From positions 19,658 through 83,657 of the forward strand of contig JAJFKV010000053.1 of the NCBI GenBank assembly GCA_021773055.1: a stretch of DNA of 64,000 nt, read 5' to 3'. The notes under the pieces are model-generated. The model made no database searches, was not told where the DNA came from, and saw nothing but the letters and a program-made list of their open reading frames with translations. Source of the DNA: Woeseiaceae bacterium. Lineage in GTDB: Bacteria > Pseudomonadota > Gammaproteobacteria > Steroidobacterales > Woeseiaceae. Of the stretch, positions 26,001 through 35,803 are shown piece by piece. A program made the translations under genes and the position numbers. Position 1 is the first letter of the stretch, and each line of letters opens with the position of its first letter.

Positions 26001-27236
26001 ATGAATATTGTCCTCGGAATTACCGGCGGAATCGCCGCATACAAGGCACCGGATCTCGTCCGGCGCCTGCGCGAGCGTGGCGCCGAAATTCAGATCGTCA
26101 TGACAGCGTCTGCCGAGGAATTCGTGACGGGCACGGCGTTGCAGGCGGTGTCGGGAAAGCCGATTCGTTCCAATCTCTGGGACAAAGAGGCCGAGGCAGC
26201 GATGAGCCATATCGAACTCGCTCGCTGGGCGGATGTCGTGCTGATCGCGCCGGCGACGGCCGAAGTAATGGCACGGATTGTTAGCGGCGCAGCACCCGAT
26301 CTCCTGACAACGATTTGCCTGGCGACAGAAGCGCCGATAGCGCTGGCGCCCGCCATGAATCATGTCATGTGGAATAACCCGGCGACCCAGGCGAATCGTG
26401 CGGTCCTCGAGGAGCGTGGCATACATATCGTGGGTCCCGGCATTGGGTCACAGGCGTGTGGCGAGGAAGGCGCGGGCCGCATGCTCGAGCCGGACGCAAT
26501 AGCGGCAACTGTATTCAATCTCACTGGTGGCAAAGGCCAGGGATTGCTTGAGGGGCGAAAGGTTGTAGTGACGGCTGGTCCGACGCGCGAGGCGATCGAT
26601 CCGGTTCGTTACATCACGAACCGCAGCTCTGGAAAAATGGGTTACGGGATTGCGAGCGCAGCCGCAGCGCAGGGCGCCGATGTTGTGCTCATCAGCGGGC
26701 CGGTCAATTTGCCGGAACCGCCAGGGCTGGAAATTATCAGGGTAGAGTCAGCGAAAGATATGTTTGTGGCGACCCACGAAGCGATTCGCGGAGCCGATAT
26801 TTTCATCGCCGCCGCCGCCGTCGCCGATTATCGCCCTTCCGCCATCGCCAATCAGAAGATCAAGAAGCATGATGAATCGATGACACTTCAGTTGACGCGC
26901 TGCCCGGATATTCTGGCGTCCGTAGCTGCTCTCGACGCCGCACCCTTTACCATCGGTTTCGCGGCGGAAACTGAGAAGCTTGCCGAGTATGCTCGTGGCA
27001 AACTCGAGAAGAAGAAACTCGATATGATCGTTGCCAATCGTGTTGGGCAGGATTGTGGTTTTGATCGTGATGACAATGCGGCAACCGTACTCTGGAACGG
27101 CGGTGAGCGAAGCTTTCCGACCTCGTCGAAAGTTGAACTTGCTCGTAATTTGATTGAGCTCGCGGCTGAACACTTCTATGCTGTGCGCGGCCCCGAAACC
27201 CAACCCAGGTTGAGTATCATCTCAAATAACGACTGA
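26001..27236 (+). CDS. coaBC: Bifunctional phosphopantothenoylcysteine decarboxylase/synthetase
   Basis: Two-step coenzyme A enzyme of 411 residues. The N-terminal flavoprotein (CoaC) has [18 protein letters not shown], the active-site His in [19 protein letters not shown] and the Cys in [13 protein letters not shown]. The C-terminal CoaB domain has [24 protein letters not shown] and the CTP-binding lysines (KIKKHD). dut follows 13 bp downstream, the common coaBC-dut arrangement. Confidence 0.96.
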   Translation: MNIVLGITGGIAAYKAPDLVRRLRERGAEIQIVMTASAEEFVTGTALQAVSGKPIRSNLWDKEAEAAMSHIELARWADVVLIAPATAEVMARIVSGAAPDLLTTICLATEAPIALAPAMNHVMWNNPATQANRAVLEERGIHIVGPGIGSQACGEEGAGRMLEPDAIAATVFNLTGGKGQGLLEGRKVVVTAGPTREAIDPVRYITNRSSGKMGYGIASAAAAQGADVVLISGPVNLPEPPGLEIIRVESAKDMFVATHEAIRGADIFIAAAAVADYRPSAIANQKIKKHDESMTLQLTRCPDILASVAALDAAPFTIGFAAETEKLAEYARGKLEKKKLDMIVANRVGQDCGFDRDDNAATVLWNGGERSFPTSSKVELARNLIELAAEHFYAVRGPETQPRLSIISNND

Positions 27237-27249
27237 AGGACTCCGGCAC

Positions 27250-27705
27250 TTGCGATCCATCGAACTGAAAATACTCGACCCTCGGGTCGGGGACACTATT
27301 CCATTACCTCATTATGCGACAGACGGGTCTGCCGGCATGGACATGCGTGCGTGCATCGATGAAGCAATCACCGTCGCGCCAGGCGAGACAGTGCTAGTAC
27401 CTACCGGACTAGCGATTCACGTATCAGATCCCGCGTTGGCCGCCGTTCTACTGCCGCGCTCCGGCCTGGGTCACAAACACGGGCTGGTGCTTGGCAACCT
27501 CACGGGCCTGATTGATTCGGACTATCAGGGCCAGGTATATATTTCGTGCTGGAATCGCAGTTCATCGGCTTATGAAGTGCAGCCGGCCGAGCGAATTGCT
27601 CAAATGGTATTCGTGCCTGTCGAGCAGGTCGAGCTAAAGCTTGTCGAAGAGTTTGATGTCAGCGATAGAGGCGCTGGCGGATTCGGACATTCCGGAAGAA
27701 GTTAG
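27250..27705 (+). CDS. dut: dUTP diphosphatase
   Basis: Trimeric dUTPase of 151 residues that keeps uracil out of DNA and supplies dUMP. The five motifs are present: [41 protein letters not shown], and the C-terminal [11 protein letters not shown]. It starts with TTG at 27250; AAGGA lies upstream. It ends three bases before the convergent DUF4124 gene. Confidence 0.95.
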   Translation: MRSIELKILDPRVGDTIPLPHYATDGSAGMDMRACIDEAITVAPGETVLVPTGLAIHVSDPALAAVLLPRSGLGHKHGLVLGNLTGLIDSDYQGQVYISCWNRSSSAYEVQPAERIAQMVFVPVEQVELKLVEEFDVSDRGAGGFGHSGRS

Positions 27706-27707
27706 AC

Positions 27708-28346
27708 TCAATTACCGGATCGTGCTTCAACTATACCCTTGAGAGTCTTGAAGCGTGAGATATCACCATCGAAGCGATCAATGATCTGTTTCTCGTCGGA
27801 CCTGAATTTCTGCAAATTGCGTTTGTGCCGAGCAATAGTATCTTTCGTGCGTCGCAAGTCTTTGTTCAGCGACTCCGGGATCATCGGCGCATCCGGGTCA
27901 GCGTTGTAAGGCTGGAATCTGGAGGCGTCTTTGCGAAGACCTTCGAGCCGCAGCTCAAGATTGCTGAGGTATAGCTCAGTCACTCGCGCCTGCGCCTGGA
28001 ATAACTCGACGCGACGGTCGCGGTGTAACAGAATTTCTTCCACGGTTAAATAGGTGGCGAGCAATGCCCGGTCTTCACGGTGTTGTTTTTCAAGTACGAC
28101 ACGGCGCTCTTCTGCAATGCGTTCGGCTTCCAGTTGCTCTTCGGTCTTTTTACCTTCGAGATTGCCGACGGTCACGCCGCGGTCATTGAGCACATCCTTG
28201 GGATACTCCGCAAACTCGGGTGGAATGCTGTCGCCGTAATGCACAACGCCTTCGGCGTCCACCCAACGGTAGACCTTGGTTTCCTGCGCTCCGGCAACAA
28301 GAGGAAGCAGGAGCAGCAGCATGCTGGTAATTATCAATTTCCGCAT
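27708..28346 (-). CDS. DUF4124 domain protein with coiled coil
   Basis: Exported protein of 212 residues: signal peptide (about 1-20, ending VAGAQ), then a DUF4124 domain (VYRWVDAEGVVHYGDSIPPE) and a long charged helical region (about 70-210) likely to form coiled coil. Function is unknown. The start at 28346 (MRKLII) is placed at the signal peptide; an upstream ATG adds 34 residues that look non-coding. pyrE lies about 115 bp upstream on the same strand. A second DUF4124 gene occurs at 51097. Confidence 0.8.
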   Translation of the reverse strand: MRKLIITSMLLLLLPLVAGAQETKVYRWVDAEGVVHYGDSIPPEFAEYPKDVLNDRGVTVGNLEGKKTEEQLEAERIAEERRVVLEKQHREDRALLATYLTVEEILLHRDRRVELFQAQARVTELYLSNLELRLEGLRKDASRFQPYNADPDAPMIPESLNKDLRRTKDTIARHKRNLQKFRSDEKQIIDRFDGDISRFKTLKGIVEARSGN

Positions 28347-28460
28347 TGTACGAATATGCCACCAAATCGGGCCCCGGACTGGGGACTGGTTCTCGTTATT
28401 GCAGCTTAGATGCAGCGCCGGCGCCTGTAAACAGCTGTCACGGTGCAATATTTGAAGTAC

Positions 28461-29108
28461 TTAAGAAATTACGCCGTACTGCTTGCGATAGCTAAGAACG
28501 GGCTCCAGAAACTCTTCGTACTCGCTTGATTCTTCGAGGATGTCTATCAAATCATCCAGCTGCACAATACTGATGACCGGAACGCCCAGCGACTGCTTCA
28601 GCTCCTGTACTGCAGAATACGGCCCCTGGCCGCGCTCCTGCCGGTCAAGAGAAATAATCAGTCCGGCGACTTGCGCTCCTGCCGCCGAGATAATCTGGTA
28701 AGCCTCACGAACTGCGGTGCCGGCTGTTATCACGTCATCGACAATCAGTACGCTACCGGAAAGCGGCGCACCGACGATGCTGCCACCTTCACCATGCGCC
28801 TTTGCTTCTTTGCGATTGAACGAATACGGGACATCGACGTCGTGCTGTTCGGCAAGAGAGGCGGCGGCGAGTGTTGCCAGTGGAATGCCTTTGTAGGCGG
28901 GCCCGAAAAGCATGTCAAAGCGGACGCGCGACTCGGCAATGGCGGCTGCATAGAACCGTCCAAGTTTTGCGGCCGCATAACCGGTGTTAAACAGACCAGC
29001 ATTAAAAAAGTACGGGCTTACCCGGCCAGACTTGAGTGTGAATTCTCCGAATCGAAGCACACCAAGCTCCAGCGCCAGATCGATGAACTCTCTCTTGTAT
29101 CCTCGCAT
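28461..29108 (-). CDS. pyrE: Orotate phosphoribosyltransferase
   Basis: Fifth step of pyrimidine synthesis, adding ribose phosphate from PRPP to orotate. The 215 residues contain [24 protein letters not shown] and the PRPP-binding motif [13 protein letters not shown]; the catalytic flexible loop is [12 protein letters not shown]. It is divergent from xth across about 80 bp, an arrangement seen in other gammaproteobacteria. Confidence 0.96.
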   Translation of the reverse strand: MRGYKREFIDLALELGVLRFGEFTLKSGRVSPYFFNAGLFNTGYAAAKLGRFYAAAIAESRVRFDMLFGPAYKGIPLATLAAASLAEQHDVDVPYSFNRKEAKAHGEGGSIVGAPLSGSVLIVDDVITAGTAVREAYQIISAAGAQVAGLIISLDRQERGQGPYSAVQELKQSLGVPVISIVQLDDLIDILEESSEYEEFLEPVLSYRKQYGVIS

Positions 29109-29190
29109 CTGCTTCGCCTTCTTCGGGGCTTCTGTATGATAAGCGCGCCCGGTTCATTTTCGGACCGGAGTATGACACAGGAGTGGGGAA

Positions 29191-29973
29191 TTGTTTCGCG
29201 TTATCAGTCTCAATGCCAACGGTATTCGAGCGGCGGCACGTAAAGGTTTTTTCGACTGGATGGTGCAGCAAAAAGCTGACGTCGTTTGCATCCAGGAAAC
29301 TAAGGCGCAAGTTCACCAGTTGACCGACGAAGTATTTTCACCAAGCGGATATCACTGCTATTACGAGGATGCCGAGAAGAAGGGTTACAGCGGTACGGCC
29401 ATCTATACGCGGCACAAACCGAAAAAAGTAATTCGCGGTTATGGCGACAGCGAATTTGATAACGAAGGTCGTTATCTGGAGGTGCAGTTGGGCGGCATCA
29501 ATGTTGTTTCACTGTACCTGCCATCGGGATCATCCGGTGATGTTCGCCAGGAAGCAAAATACCGCTGCCTTGATTCGTTCGGTGATCATTTGCAAAAATT
29601 GCAGCGGCGCAGATCCGAATACGTCATCTGCGGTGACTGGAATATCGTGCACAAGGAAGGCGACATCAAGAACTGGAAGCAAAATCAAAAGAACTCGGGC
29701 TGCCTGCCAGAAGAGCGTGCCTGGCTCGACGAGGTATTTGGGGCGTATCGGTATACGGACGCGTTTCGGACAATTGAACAGGAACCCGAGCAGTACACGT
29801 GGTGGTCAAATCGCGGCCGCGCCTGGGACAACAACGTCGGGTGGCGGCTCGACTACCAGGCGGTAACGCCAGGCCTGAATGACAAAGTTATCAGGACGGC
29901 TATTTATCGTGACCAGCGCTTCTCTGATCACGCGCCGATCAGCATAGATTACGACTGGGATTATAAGCGCTGA
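29191..29973 (+). CDS. xth: Exodeoxyribonuclease III (AP endonuclease)
   Basis: Mg2+-dependent 3'-5' exonuclease and AP endonuclease of 260 residues. Motifs: SLNANGIRAA, VCIQETKAQ (catalytic Glu), the CGDWNIVHKEGDIKNW loop, and the C-terminal RFSDHAPISIDY (catalytic Asp-His). The start is TTG at 29191 with AGGAGTGGGG just upstream. The stop overlaps the ATG of the AmpG-like transporter as TGATG, so translation is coupled. Confidence 0.94.
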   Translation: MFRVISLNANGIRAAARKGFFDWMVQQKADVVCIQETKAQVHQLTDEVFSPSGYHCYYEDAEKKGYSGTAIYTRHKPKKVIRGYGDSEFDNEGRYLEVQLGGINVVSLYLPSGSSGDVRQEAKYRCLDSFGDHLQKLQRRRSEYVICGDWNIVHKEGDIKNWKQNQKNSGCLPEERAWLDEVFGAYRYTDAFRTIEQEPEQYTWWSNRGRAWDNNVGWRLDYQAVTPGLNDKVIRTAIYRDQRFSDHAPISIDYDWDYKR

Positions 29974-31214
29974 TGCAGCAGCAGACCTTTAAGGATGCAA
30001 TCCTCAATAGACGCACCTTGATTTGCGTCTTCACGGGATTTACATCGGGTCTGCCGCTGTACATTCTGATTCAACTGGTGCCGGCGTGGCTGAGATCTGA
30101 GGGCGTCGGGCTCGCAGAGATCGGTTTCTTCTCCCTCATCGGATTCCCCTATACCTGGAAATTCATTTGGTCGCCCATCATGGATCGCTATACGTTGCCG
30201 TTTCTGGGGCGGCGACGTGGCTGGATGCTGCTTACTCAGCTTGCGCTGGCCGCATCGATCGCTTCGATGGGATTCTTCAAGCCGGAATTCTCAATCTGGA
30301 TCATCGCGTACCTGGCGGCGGCCGTCGCATTCTTTAGCGCGAGTCAGGATGTGGTGCTGGACGCCTATCGCCGCGAGTTGCTGCCCGATGTCGAGCTCGG
30401 ACTTGGGAATGCAGTTCACGTTCAGGCGTACCGGCTGGCCGGTCTGGTACCGGGCTCTCTCGCACTTGTTCTTTCCGATCATCTTCCCTGGCACACGGTC
30501 TTCGTTATCGTTGCGGCGTTCATGATTATCGGCATTTTGCTGACTTTAATGATCGCCGAGCCAGACAGACACCCTGCGGCGCCGCGGACATTGCGAGAAG
30601 CCGTGTTAGAGCCGTTTCGGGAATTTATCGACCGCGCTGGATTTCGTGAAGCTGTCCTGGTGTTGGCGTTTCTGTTTTTGTACAAACTTGGCGACAACAT
30701 GGCGACTGCGCTGCAGACACCGTTCTACATTGATCTCGGCTTTACTCGTACGCAAATTGGCACGGTCGCGAAATTCGCGTCGCTTATTGCCGCAATCGTT
30801 GGCGGCATGGCGGGCGGACTGGTGATGGTCAAATTTTCGATCAATCGTGCATTGTGGATGTTCGGTGTTGTGCAGATTGTCAGTATCCTTGGTTTTGCCG
30901 CGCTTTCAGAAATAGGTAACAACTTGTGGATGTTGGGCGCCGCCACAGCGTTCGAATACCTCGGTGTGGGCCTCGGTTCGGCGGCGCTGATCGCTTTCAT
31001 GGCGCGCTCAACGAATCCCGCGTTTGCGGCAACACAGTTCGCGCTGTTTTCGGCATTGGTTTCGGTCCCACGGATCTTCGCTAATGCAACTACCGGGCTG
31101 ATTGTCGAACAGATCGGTTGGACAAGTTTCTTTTTGCTTTGCACGGTGATGGCAGTACCAGGCATGTTGCTGTTATTCAAAGTCGCCCCATGGAACGAAG
31201 AGATCGCGGAGTGA
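29973..31214 (+). CDS. ampG: AmpG family muropeptide transporter
   Basis: Major facilitator of 413 residues with twelve membrane spans. The opening FTGFTSGLPLYILIQLVPAW, the SPIMDRY loop and SASQDVVLDAYRRELL are characteristic of AmpG, which imports GlcNAc-anhydroMurNAc peptides for wall recycling. It is coupled to xth at its start and overlaps the Rieske gene by four bases at its end. The LD-carboxypeptidase at 61696 may act on the imported peptides. Confidence 0.87.
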   Translation: MQQQTFKDAILNRRTLICVFTGFTSGLPLYILIQLVPAWLRSEGVGLAEIGFFSLIGFPYTWKFIWSPIMDRYTLPFLGRRRGWMLLTQLALAASIASMGFFKPEFSIWIIAYLAAAVAFFSASQDVVLDAYRRELLPDVELGLGNAVHVQAYRLAGLVPGSLALVLSDHLPWHTVFVIVAAFMIIGILLTLMIAEPDRHPAAPRTLREAVLEPFREFIDRAGFREAVLVLAFLFLYKLGDNMATALQTPFYIDLGFTRTQIGTVAKFASLIAAIVGGMAGGLVMVKFSINRALWMFGVVQIVSILGFAALSEIGNNLWMLGAATAFEYLGVGLGSAALIAFMARSTNPAFAATQFALFSALVSVPRIFANATTGLIVEQIGWTSFFLLCTVMAVPGMLLLFKVAPWNEEIAE

Positions 31215-31564
31215 CGGAGCTAGAGGTAGCCGTGGGCGGGCTTAATGACCTCGACGACCCGGGCTGTCGCGAGTTTTCAATCGGAGAAGGCGACTGGCCC
31301 TTCCGCGGATTCGTAGTGAGACAGGGCGATGACGTATTCGCCTACCAGAACTTTTGCGTGCACGTCGGCCATCCGCTTAACTGGTCGCCAAACAAATTTC
31401 TGACGAAAGACAAGAAAGCGATTATCTGTGCATCACATGGCGCAACTTACGAAATTGAATCTGGTAATTGCTTTGCCGGCCCAGGAGCAGGAAAAACGTT
31501 GCGAGCGGTAGAAGTATCGGTGCGCGATGGAGTCGTGTTTGTAACGGGTCCGGATAGCATGTAG
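31211..31564 (+). CDS. Small Rieske [2Fe-2S] protein
   Basis: Free-standing Rieske ferredoxin-like protein of 117 residues. The cluster ligands are complete: Cys49 and His51 in FCVHVGHPLNW, Cys73 and His76 in IICASHGATY. The GTG at 31211 overlaps the ampG stop as GTGA; an ATG seven codons upstream is a weaker alternative with no ribosome site. Such proteins donate electrons to oxygenases or act in redox sensing; no partner oxygenase is nearby. Confidence 0.82.
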   Translation: MTELEVAVGGLNDLDDPGCREFSIGEGDWPFRGFVVRQGDDVFAYQNFCVHVGHPLNWSPNKFLTKDKKAIICASHGATYEIESGNCFAGPGAGKTLRAVEVSVRDGVVFVTGPDSM

Positions 31565-31571
31565 CTATGGG

Positions 31572-31862
31572 CTAGCCTTTGTCGAGAAACGCCAACGGGT
31601 CATGAAAACCACCGGGCATATCGCCAGCCTTTCGGCCAACGTAGTCATCCGGGTCCATGTCAACAGATCCAGACCAGTCTTCCGGAGCGCTAACCTCGAC
31701 CAGTAACAGTCGCGGCCAGTTTTCAATGTCTACTTCACCGATGGTGCCATCAAATTGCTGAATTTCGACCGTGCCGTCTTCCTCGTCGATCGCGACGACC
31801 TCGAACAAGGTCCCGTCAGGCCGGCGAAACCAGCTGCCGATGTTGGGATATTGCATGGCCAT
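31572..31862 (-). CDS. Conserved small acidic protein, DUF6763-like
   Basis: Soluble acidic protein of 96 residues with a small beta-barrel look: IGSWFRRPDGTLFEVVAIDEEDGTVEIQQFDGTIGEVD, then APEDWSGSVDMD. The pattern resembles a conserved gammaproteobacterial family (DUF6763), which I recall but could not check. No function is known. It lies between the convergent Rieske gene and trmB. Confidence 0.65.
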   Translation of the reverse strand: MAMQYPNIGSWFRRPDGTLFEVVAIDEEDGTVEIQQFDGTIGEVDIENWPRLLLVEVSAPEDWSGSVDMDPDDYVGRKAGDMPGGFHDPLAFLDKG

Positions 31863-31934
31863 TCGAAAATACCCTCGCGAAAACTTATGTCCTTCTACTA
31901 GTTATAGATCAACCGCGAGGAAGCGCAAGCCGAT

Positions 31935-32633
31935 TCAGTTATTAGGTGCTTTAATGAAGCACCCGTCCCATATGCGGTGGCCCTTCTTGAGGCCGCGCCG
32001 CTCAAACTTGGTGCGTGGCCGGTCAAGCGGCTGCTCGCCATCGTGCTCGCGCCGCTCGCTGCACGTGAAGCGATTCGACTGGCCAACAACGTCATCAATG
32101 TGTTCCGCATATTCCGCCCAGTCTGTCGCGATGTTCAAGCTGCCATTTGTGCTAAGCCGATCCGCGATCAGATTTAAGAAATCGTGTTGCACAATGCGGC
32201 GTTTGTGATGACGTTTCTTCGGCCATGGGTCCGGGAAGTAAAGATTCACACGGGTCAGTGATTCAAGCGGGATTTGAGAGTTAAGCACCTCAATCGCGTC
32301 GTGCATCAGCAGTCGCAAATTACCGATGCCCGCGTCGTGAGCCTTTAACAAACAATGGCCGACACCGGGTTTGTGTACCTCAATGCCGATGTAGTTCTTG
32401 TCCGGGTTCTCGAAGGCCTGCTGCACGAGTGTCTCACCATTGCCAAAGCCGATCTCAAGTACAACCGGCGCCACTCGTGCGAACACCTCGTCGAGGTCAA
32501 GCAGATCGGGGCTGTGTCGAAGTCCCATTGTTGGCCACAATTCTTCAAGCGCTTTTCGCTGCGACGGTGTCAGTCGTCCCGCTCGCTTTACGAAGCTGCG
32601 AATAGATCTCCTGTGGGGGTCTTGTGTTTGCAT
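31935..32633 (-). CDS. trmB: tRNA (guanine-N7)-methyltransferase
   Basis: SAM-dependent enzyme making m7G46 in tRNA. The 232 residues show LEIGFGNGETLVQQA (SAM site), IGIEVHKPGVGHCL, the catalytic NLYFPDPWPKKRHHKRRIVQ, and TKFERRGLKKGH at the end. Length and motifs match TrmB closely. It stands alone, divergent from the TonB receptor. Confidence 0.95.
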   Translation of the reverse strand: MQTQDPHRRSIRSFVKRAGRLTPSQRKALEELWPTMGLRHSPDLLDLDEVFARVAPVVLEIGFGNGETLVQQAFENPDKNYIGIEVHKPGVGHCLLKAHDAGIGNLRLLMHDAIEVLNSQIPLESLTRVNLYFPDPWPKKRHHKRRIVQHDFLNLIADRLSTNGSLNIATDWAEYAEHIDDVVGQSNRFTCSERREHDGEQPLDRPRTKFERRGLKKGHRIWDGCFIKAPNN

Positions 32634-32779
32634 AAGGCGGCAGATTCTAATGAAGATTGGCGCCTATCGCTCAGACTTTTGCCCAAAATCTGAAAAGAAG
32701 GCATTTATCGGTTTTCCACAGCTAGCGCTGGTACACATACAACAGTATGCTAGCCGATACTATAAGAAAAGCATGAGGG

Positions 32780-35092
32780 ATGATCGTGACTATTTCATGG
32801 GGAATCAAAGACTTGAACGCTAGACTCAAGCTTGCAGCGAGCACGACATTGCTGGCATCAGCAGCAACTGTTGTTTTTTCACTACCCGCAGCCGCACTCG
32901 CTCAAGAGGGTGCCGCGGGCGCTTTGCTTGAGGAGATCGTTACGACGGCCCGAAAGCGCAGCGAAGCAGAGGCCGTCCAGGATGTGCCGGTCGCCGTTAC
33001 GGCATTCGGGGCGGCGCAAATCGAGGCGCTGTTTGTCAAGAAAATAGAAGACCTGAGCTACATCATGCCCAACGTGCAACTCGAATCCGTTGGCACGTTT
33101 CCTGGCGTGCAAAACTTTTCGATTCGCGGGCAAGGCATCAACAGTTCCATTCCGTCGGTCGACCCAACGGTTGGCCTGTTTGTTGACGGAATTTATCTGG
33201 GTACAACTTACGGCGCAGTAATCGATACCTTTGATCTTGAGTCGGTTGAGGTCCTTCGAGGACCGCAGGGATTGTTGTTTGGGCGGAACGTGACAGGTGG
33301 GGCGGTCGTGCTGCGCAATGCACGGCCGAACGGCGAATATGGCACCAGGCTACGATTTGGTACGACCGACGAAGAGCAGGTCAATATTGCCGCATCCATT
33401 GAAGGTGCGCTCATCGAGGATAAGCTCGCCGCGAAAGTCGTCGTTTATTATGATAACGACCCCGGCTACTTTGACAATTTGAACCAGCAACTCGCTTCGA
33501 GCCCGGCACCACATCCTTTACAACCGTTCTACATCCAACCCGCTGATGGCTCGGAAGTGGGCGGACTAAGGACCAGGATGTTCCGGCCCACCCTGGTTTG
33601 GACGCCGTCGGATTCCATGGACTGGACATTAATTCTGGAGCACGGCGAAACAGAGGGTGATGGGGCGCCATGGACCAGCGTTTCTCTGCAGCGCGCCGGA
33701 GCTCAACCTGATTTTGCGACCACGTCTGACGAAAGCGGGTTTACTGAAATCGATTGGACGCAGGCTGTACTTGAAACAAACATTGGCGAAGTCGGCAACG
33801 GCACGTTAACCAATATTCTTGGTTACCGCAGGGTGACAGCAGCGTCTGCCGCTGATATCGACGGCACAGACCTGCCAATTTTCTCCGCACCCGGCGATAC
33901 CGACCAGAAACAGCTAAGCAACGAGATTCGCTGGTCGGGATCATTCGGCGAGAATTGGGACTCAGTCATTGGCTTTTACTATTTCGATCAGGAAGTTAGC
34001 TATCGCGAGGCGCGCTACATCTGGTTGCCACCACCGCTAGGTCCTGCTCCATTCGGTGTCAATCTGCGTGCGGCGCTCGGCGGCGACATGGATTCCAGGA
34101 ACTTCGGTGCTTTCTGGAGCAACGACTTTCATCTTGGCGATGCGTGGACGATTACTGCCGGATTACGCTACACGGATGAAAGCAAATCAGCGCAGATCAT
34201 CATCGGCGGATGTTCTGACAACATTACTTTTAATTGTGCGATGGATGATTTATCAGGCGACTGGGACAACATTACACCCAAGCTGGGCGCCCAGTTCCGT
34301 ATGTCCGATAACACCCAATTTTACGGCTTTTGGTCCAAGGGCTTCCGTTCGGGCGGCTTCAATTTCCGAAACGCCAGGCCCGACGTCATTCCGCCGGGAC
34401 CGACCAAGGAAGAAGAAAACAACACTTTTGAGTTAGGTTTCAAGTCGGATTTTCGGGATGGCAGAATGCGCCTCAACGTCGCTGCATTTCAGAACGAAAT
34501 TAAGGATATGCAGCGTGAGCTAAATATGGGTGATCCACAGGTCATTGTTTTGCAGGCGACGATTAACGCAGGTGATGTGACGATCAAGGGATTTGAGGCG
34601 GACTTCATTGCCCTGCTCAGTGACAATTTCTCCATCAACCTGTCCTATGGTTGGCAAGACGGTGAGTACGATAATTTCAATCCGTTCGTTCCCGCGTTCG
34701 AGGGGGCGTTGCGGCTTGCTGGAGTATTAGGGCCTACCGATGTACTAATCGGAAACGAACTACCGCGTTTGGCGCCGACAAATTACAACGTCGGATTTTC
34801 GTGGGATTTTCCGTTGAGCTCCGGGCTGATCAATATTGCTGCAAATCACAGTTTTCGTGAAGAACACCCGTACAACGATGCCAATACGGAGATTTTCGCT
34901 GACCAGCGTCGTACCAATGCTAGCGTCAACTGGTTTTCGGCAGATGATAAATGGAGCGTTTCACTGTACGGCAAGAATCTCGAAGACGAGGCGAATTGGG
35001 GTAACCTGACTTCGATCGCGGGGCTCTGGACTGCCGGACCGATGAAACCTGGTCGTCAATTAGGTGTCGAGGTCAACTTTCGCTATCAATAG
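32780..35092 (+). CDS. TonB-dependent outer-membrane receptor
   Basis: Outer-membrane receptor of about 770 residues for energised uptake. A signal peptide (ending near AAALAQ) is followed by a TonB-box-like EEIVTTARKR, a plug domain (VPVAVTAFG, FSIRGQGINS, VEVLRGPQGLLFGRN) and a 22-strand barrel ending in VNFRYQ with a terminal aromatic/Gln pattern. It resembles receptors for organic substrates more than siderophore receptors, but the ligand is unknown. The N-terminal start is uncertain; a TTG at 32813 would place the signal peptide closer to the start. A strong terminator follows. Confidence 0.88.
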   Translation: MIVTISWGIKDLNARLKLAASTTLLASAATVVFSLPAAALAQEGAAGALLEEIVTTARKRSEAEAVQDVPVAVTAFGAAQIEALFVKKIEDLSYIMPNVQLESVGTFPGVQNFSIRGQGINSSIPSVDPTVGLFVDGIYLGTTYGAVIDTFDLESVEVLRGPQGLLFGRNVTGGAVVLRNARPNGEYGTRLRFGTTDEEQVNIAASIEGALIEDKLAAKVVVYYDNDPGYFDNLNQQLASSPAPHPLQPFYIQPADGSEVGGLRTRMFRPTLVWTPSDSMDWTLILEHGETEGDGAPWTSVSLQRAGAQPDFATTSDESGFTEIDWTQAVLETNIGEVGNGTLTNILGYRRVTAASAADIDGTDLPIFSAPGDTDQKQLSNEIRWSGSFGENWDSVIGFYYFDQEVSYREARYIWLPPPLGPAPFGVNLRAALGGDMDSRNFGAFWSNDFHLGDAWTITAGLRYTDESKSAQIIIGGCSDNITFNCAMDDLSGDWDNITPKLGAQFRMSDNTQFYGFWSKGFRSGGFNFRNARPDVIPPGPTKEEENNTFELGFKSDFRDGRMRLNVAAFQNEIKDMQRELNMGDPQVIVLQATINAGDVTIKGFEADFIALLSDNFSINLSYGWQDGEYDNFNPFVPAFEGALRLAGVLGPTDVLIGNELPRLAPTNYNVGFSWDFPLSSGLINIAANHSFREEHPYNDANTEIFADQRRTNASVNWFSADDKWSVSLYGKNLEDEANWGNLTSIAGLWTAGPMKPGRQLGVEVNFRYQ

Positions 35093-35118
35093 ACTGGCAA
35101 TAGGCAACAGCGCACAGC

Positions 35119-35149
35119 AAAAAGGCCGCCTACAGGCGGCCTTTTTTTT
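35119..35149. terminator. Bidirectional terminator overlapping a coding end
   Basis: Stem AAAAAGGCCGCC/GGCGGCCTTTTT with loop TACA and long A and T tracts on either side. It ends the TonB receptor transcript. On the other strand it encodes the last residues and the TAG stop of the acyltransferase gene. Confidence 0.88.
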
Positions 35150-35741
35150 GTTCGGCAAAGCGCACAGGGGTAGTCATCTCGGGTCGGCGGCCTTCGATAC
35201 TTGCATAGAATTGTGCGATCTCGGCAAGGTCAGCATCGACGTCGCCGGTCAGGTCAATTCGGCCCGTAATGCCGATGCGTTTATTGCCGTAATCCAGAGC
35301 ACCGAAAAATACAGGTACTCTGGCCGCTATGGCAATTCGGTAAAAGCCGCTCTTCCAGGCACCCTTTAATGCACGTGTTCCTTCCGGTGCCAGTGCGAAA
35401 TAAAAGCTGTCCTCGGTTTCGAACATCGAAATAGCCTTCTGGACCGCTGACCCAGCCCGCGATCTATCCAGTGGGATGCCGCCAAGCCAACGCAAAAGCT
35501 TGCCCAAAGGAAACCAGAATAGCGATTGCTTGGCGAAAAAACTGATATCCAGACCGACAGCAACTTTGTACGTCAAACCCACAAATCCATCCCAGTTCGA
35601 TGTGTGTGGTGCAGCGATAATCACAGCCTTGGGTTCGTCCGGAATTTCCCCAACAGGTGTCCACCCTGTTAGCCAAAGTAAGAATCGGGCGAGTTGCTGC
35701 AACATCGCACGCAGACTACGCAACAGTCGCGATTTGTACAA
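35130..35741 (-). CDS. 1-acylglycerol-3-phosphate acyltransferase-like protein
   Basis: Membrane-associated acyltransferase of 203 residues of the PlsC-like family, probably acylating a lysophospholipid. The HX4D catalytic motif is HTSNWD and the acceptor motif is APEGTR. An N-terminal hydrophobic helix precedes them. The start is uncertain: TTG 35741 or ATG 35705, neither with a clear ribosome site. The last residues, EQKKGRL, are encoded by the terminator stem shared with the TonB receptor gene. Confidence 0.82.
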   Translation of the reverse strand: MYKSRLLRSLRAMLQQLARFLLWLTGWTPVGEIPDEPKAVIIAAPHTSNWDGFVGLTYKVAVGLDISFFAKQSLFWFPLGKLLRWLGGIPLDRSRAGSAVQKAISMFETEDSFYFALAPEGTRALKGAWKSGFYRIAIAARVPVFFGALDYGNKRIGITGRIDLTGDVDADLAEIAQFYASIEGRRPEMTTPVRFAEQKKGRL

Positions 35742-35803
35742 ATGGTAAACACAGCATTATGCTGTGCGGGTAAAGGACAGATGTTAATAAGGTAGCAATC
35801 GAC

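Noticed and set aside
32695..32765. GCTAGC repeats before the TonB receptor as an operator
   Set aside because: The six-base word is itself palindromic and the arms do not extend; too weak to call.
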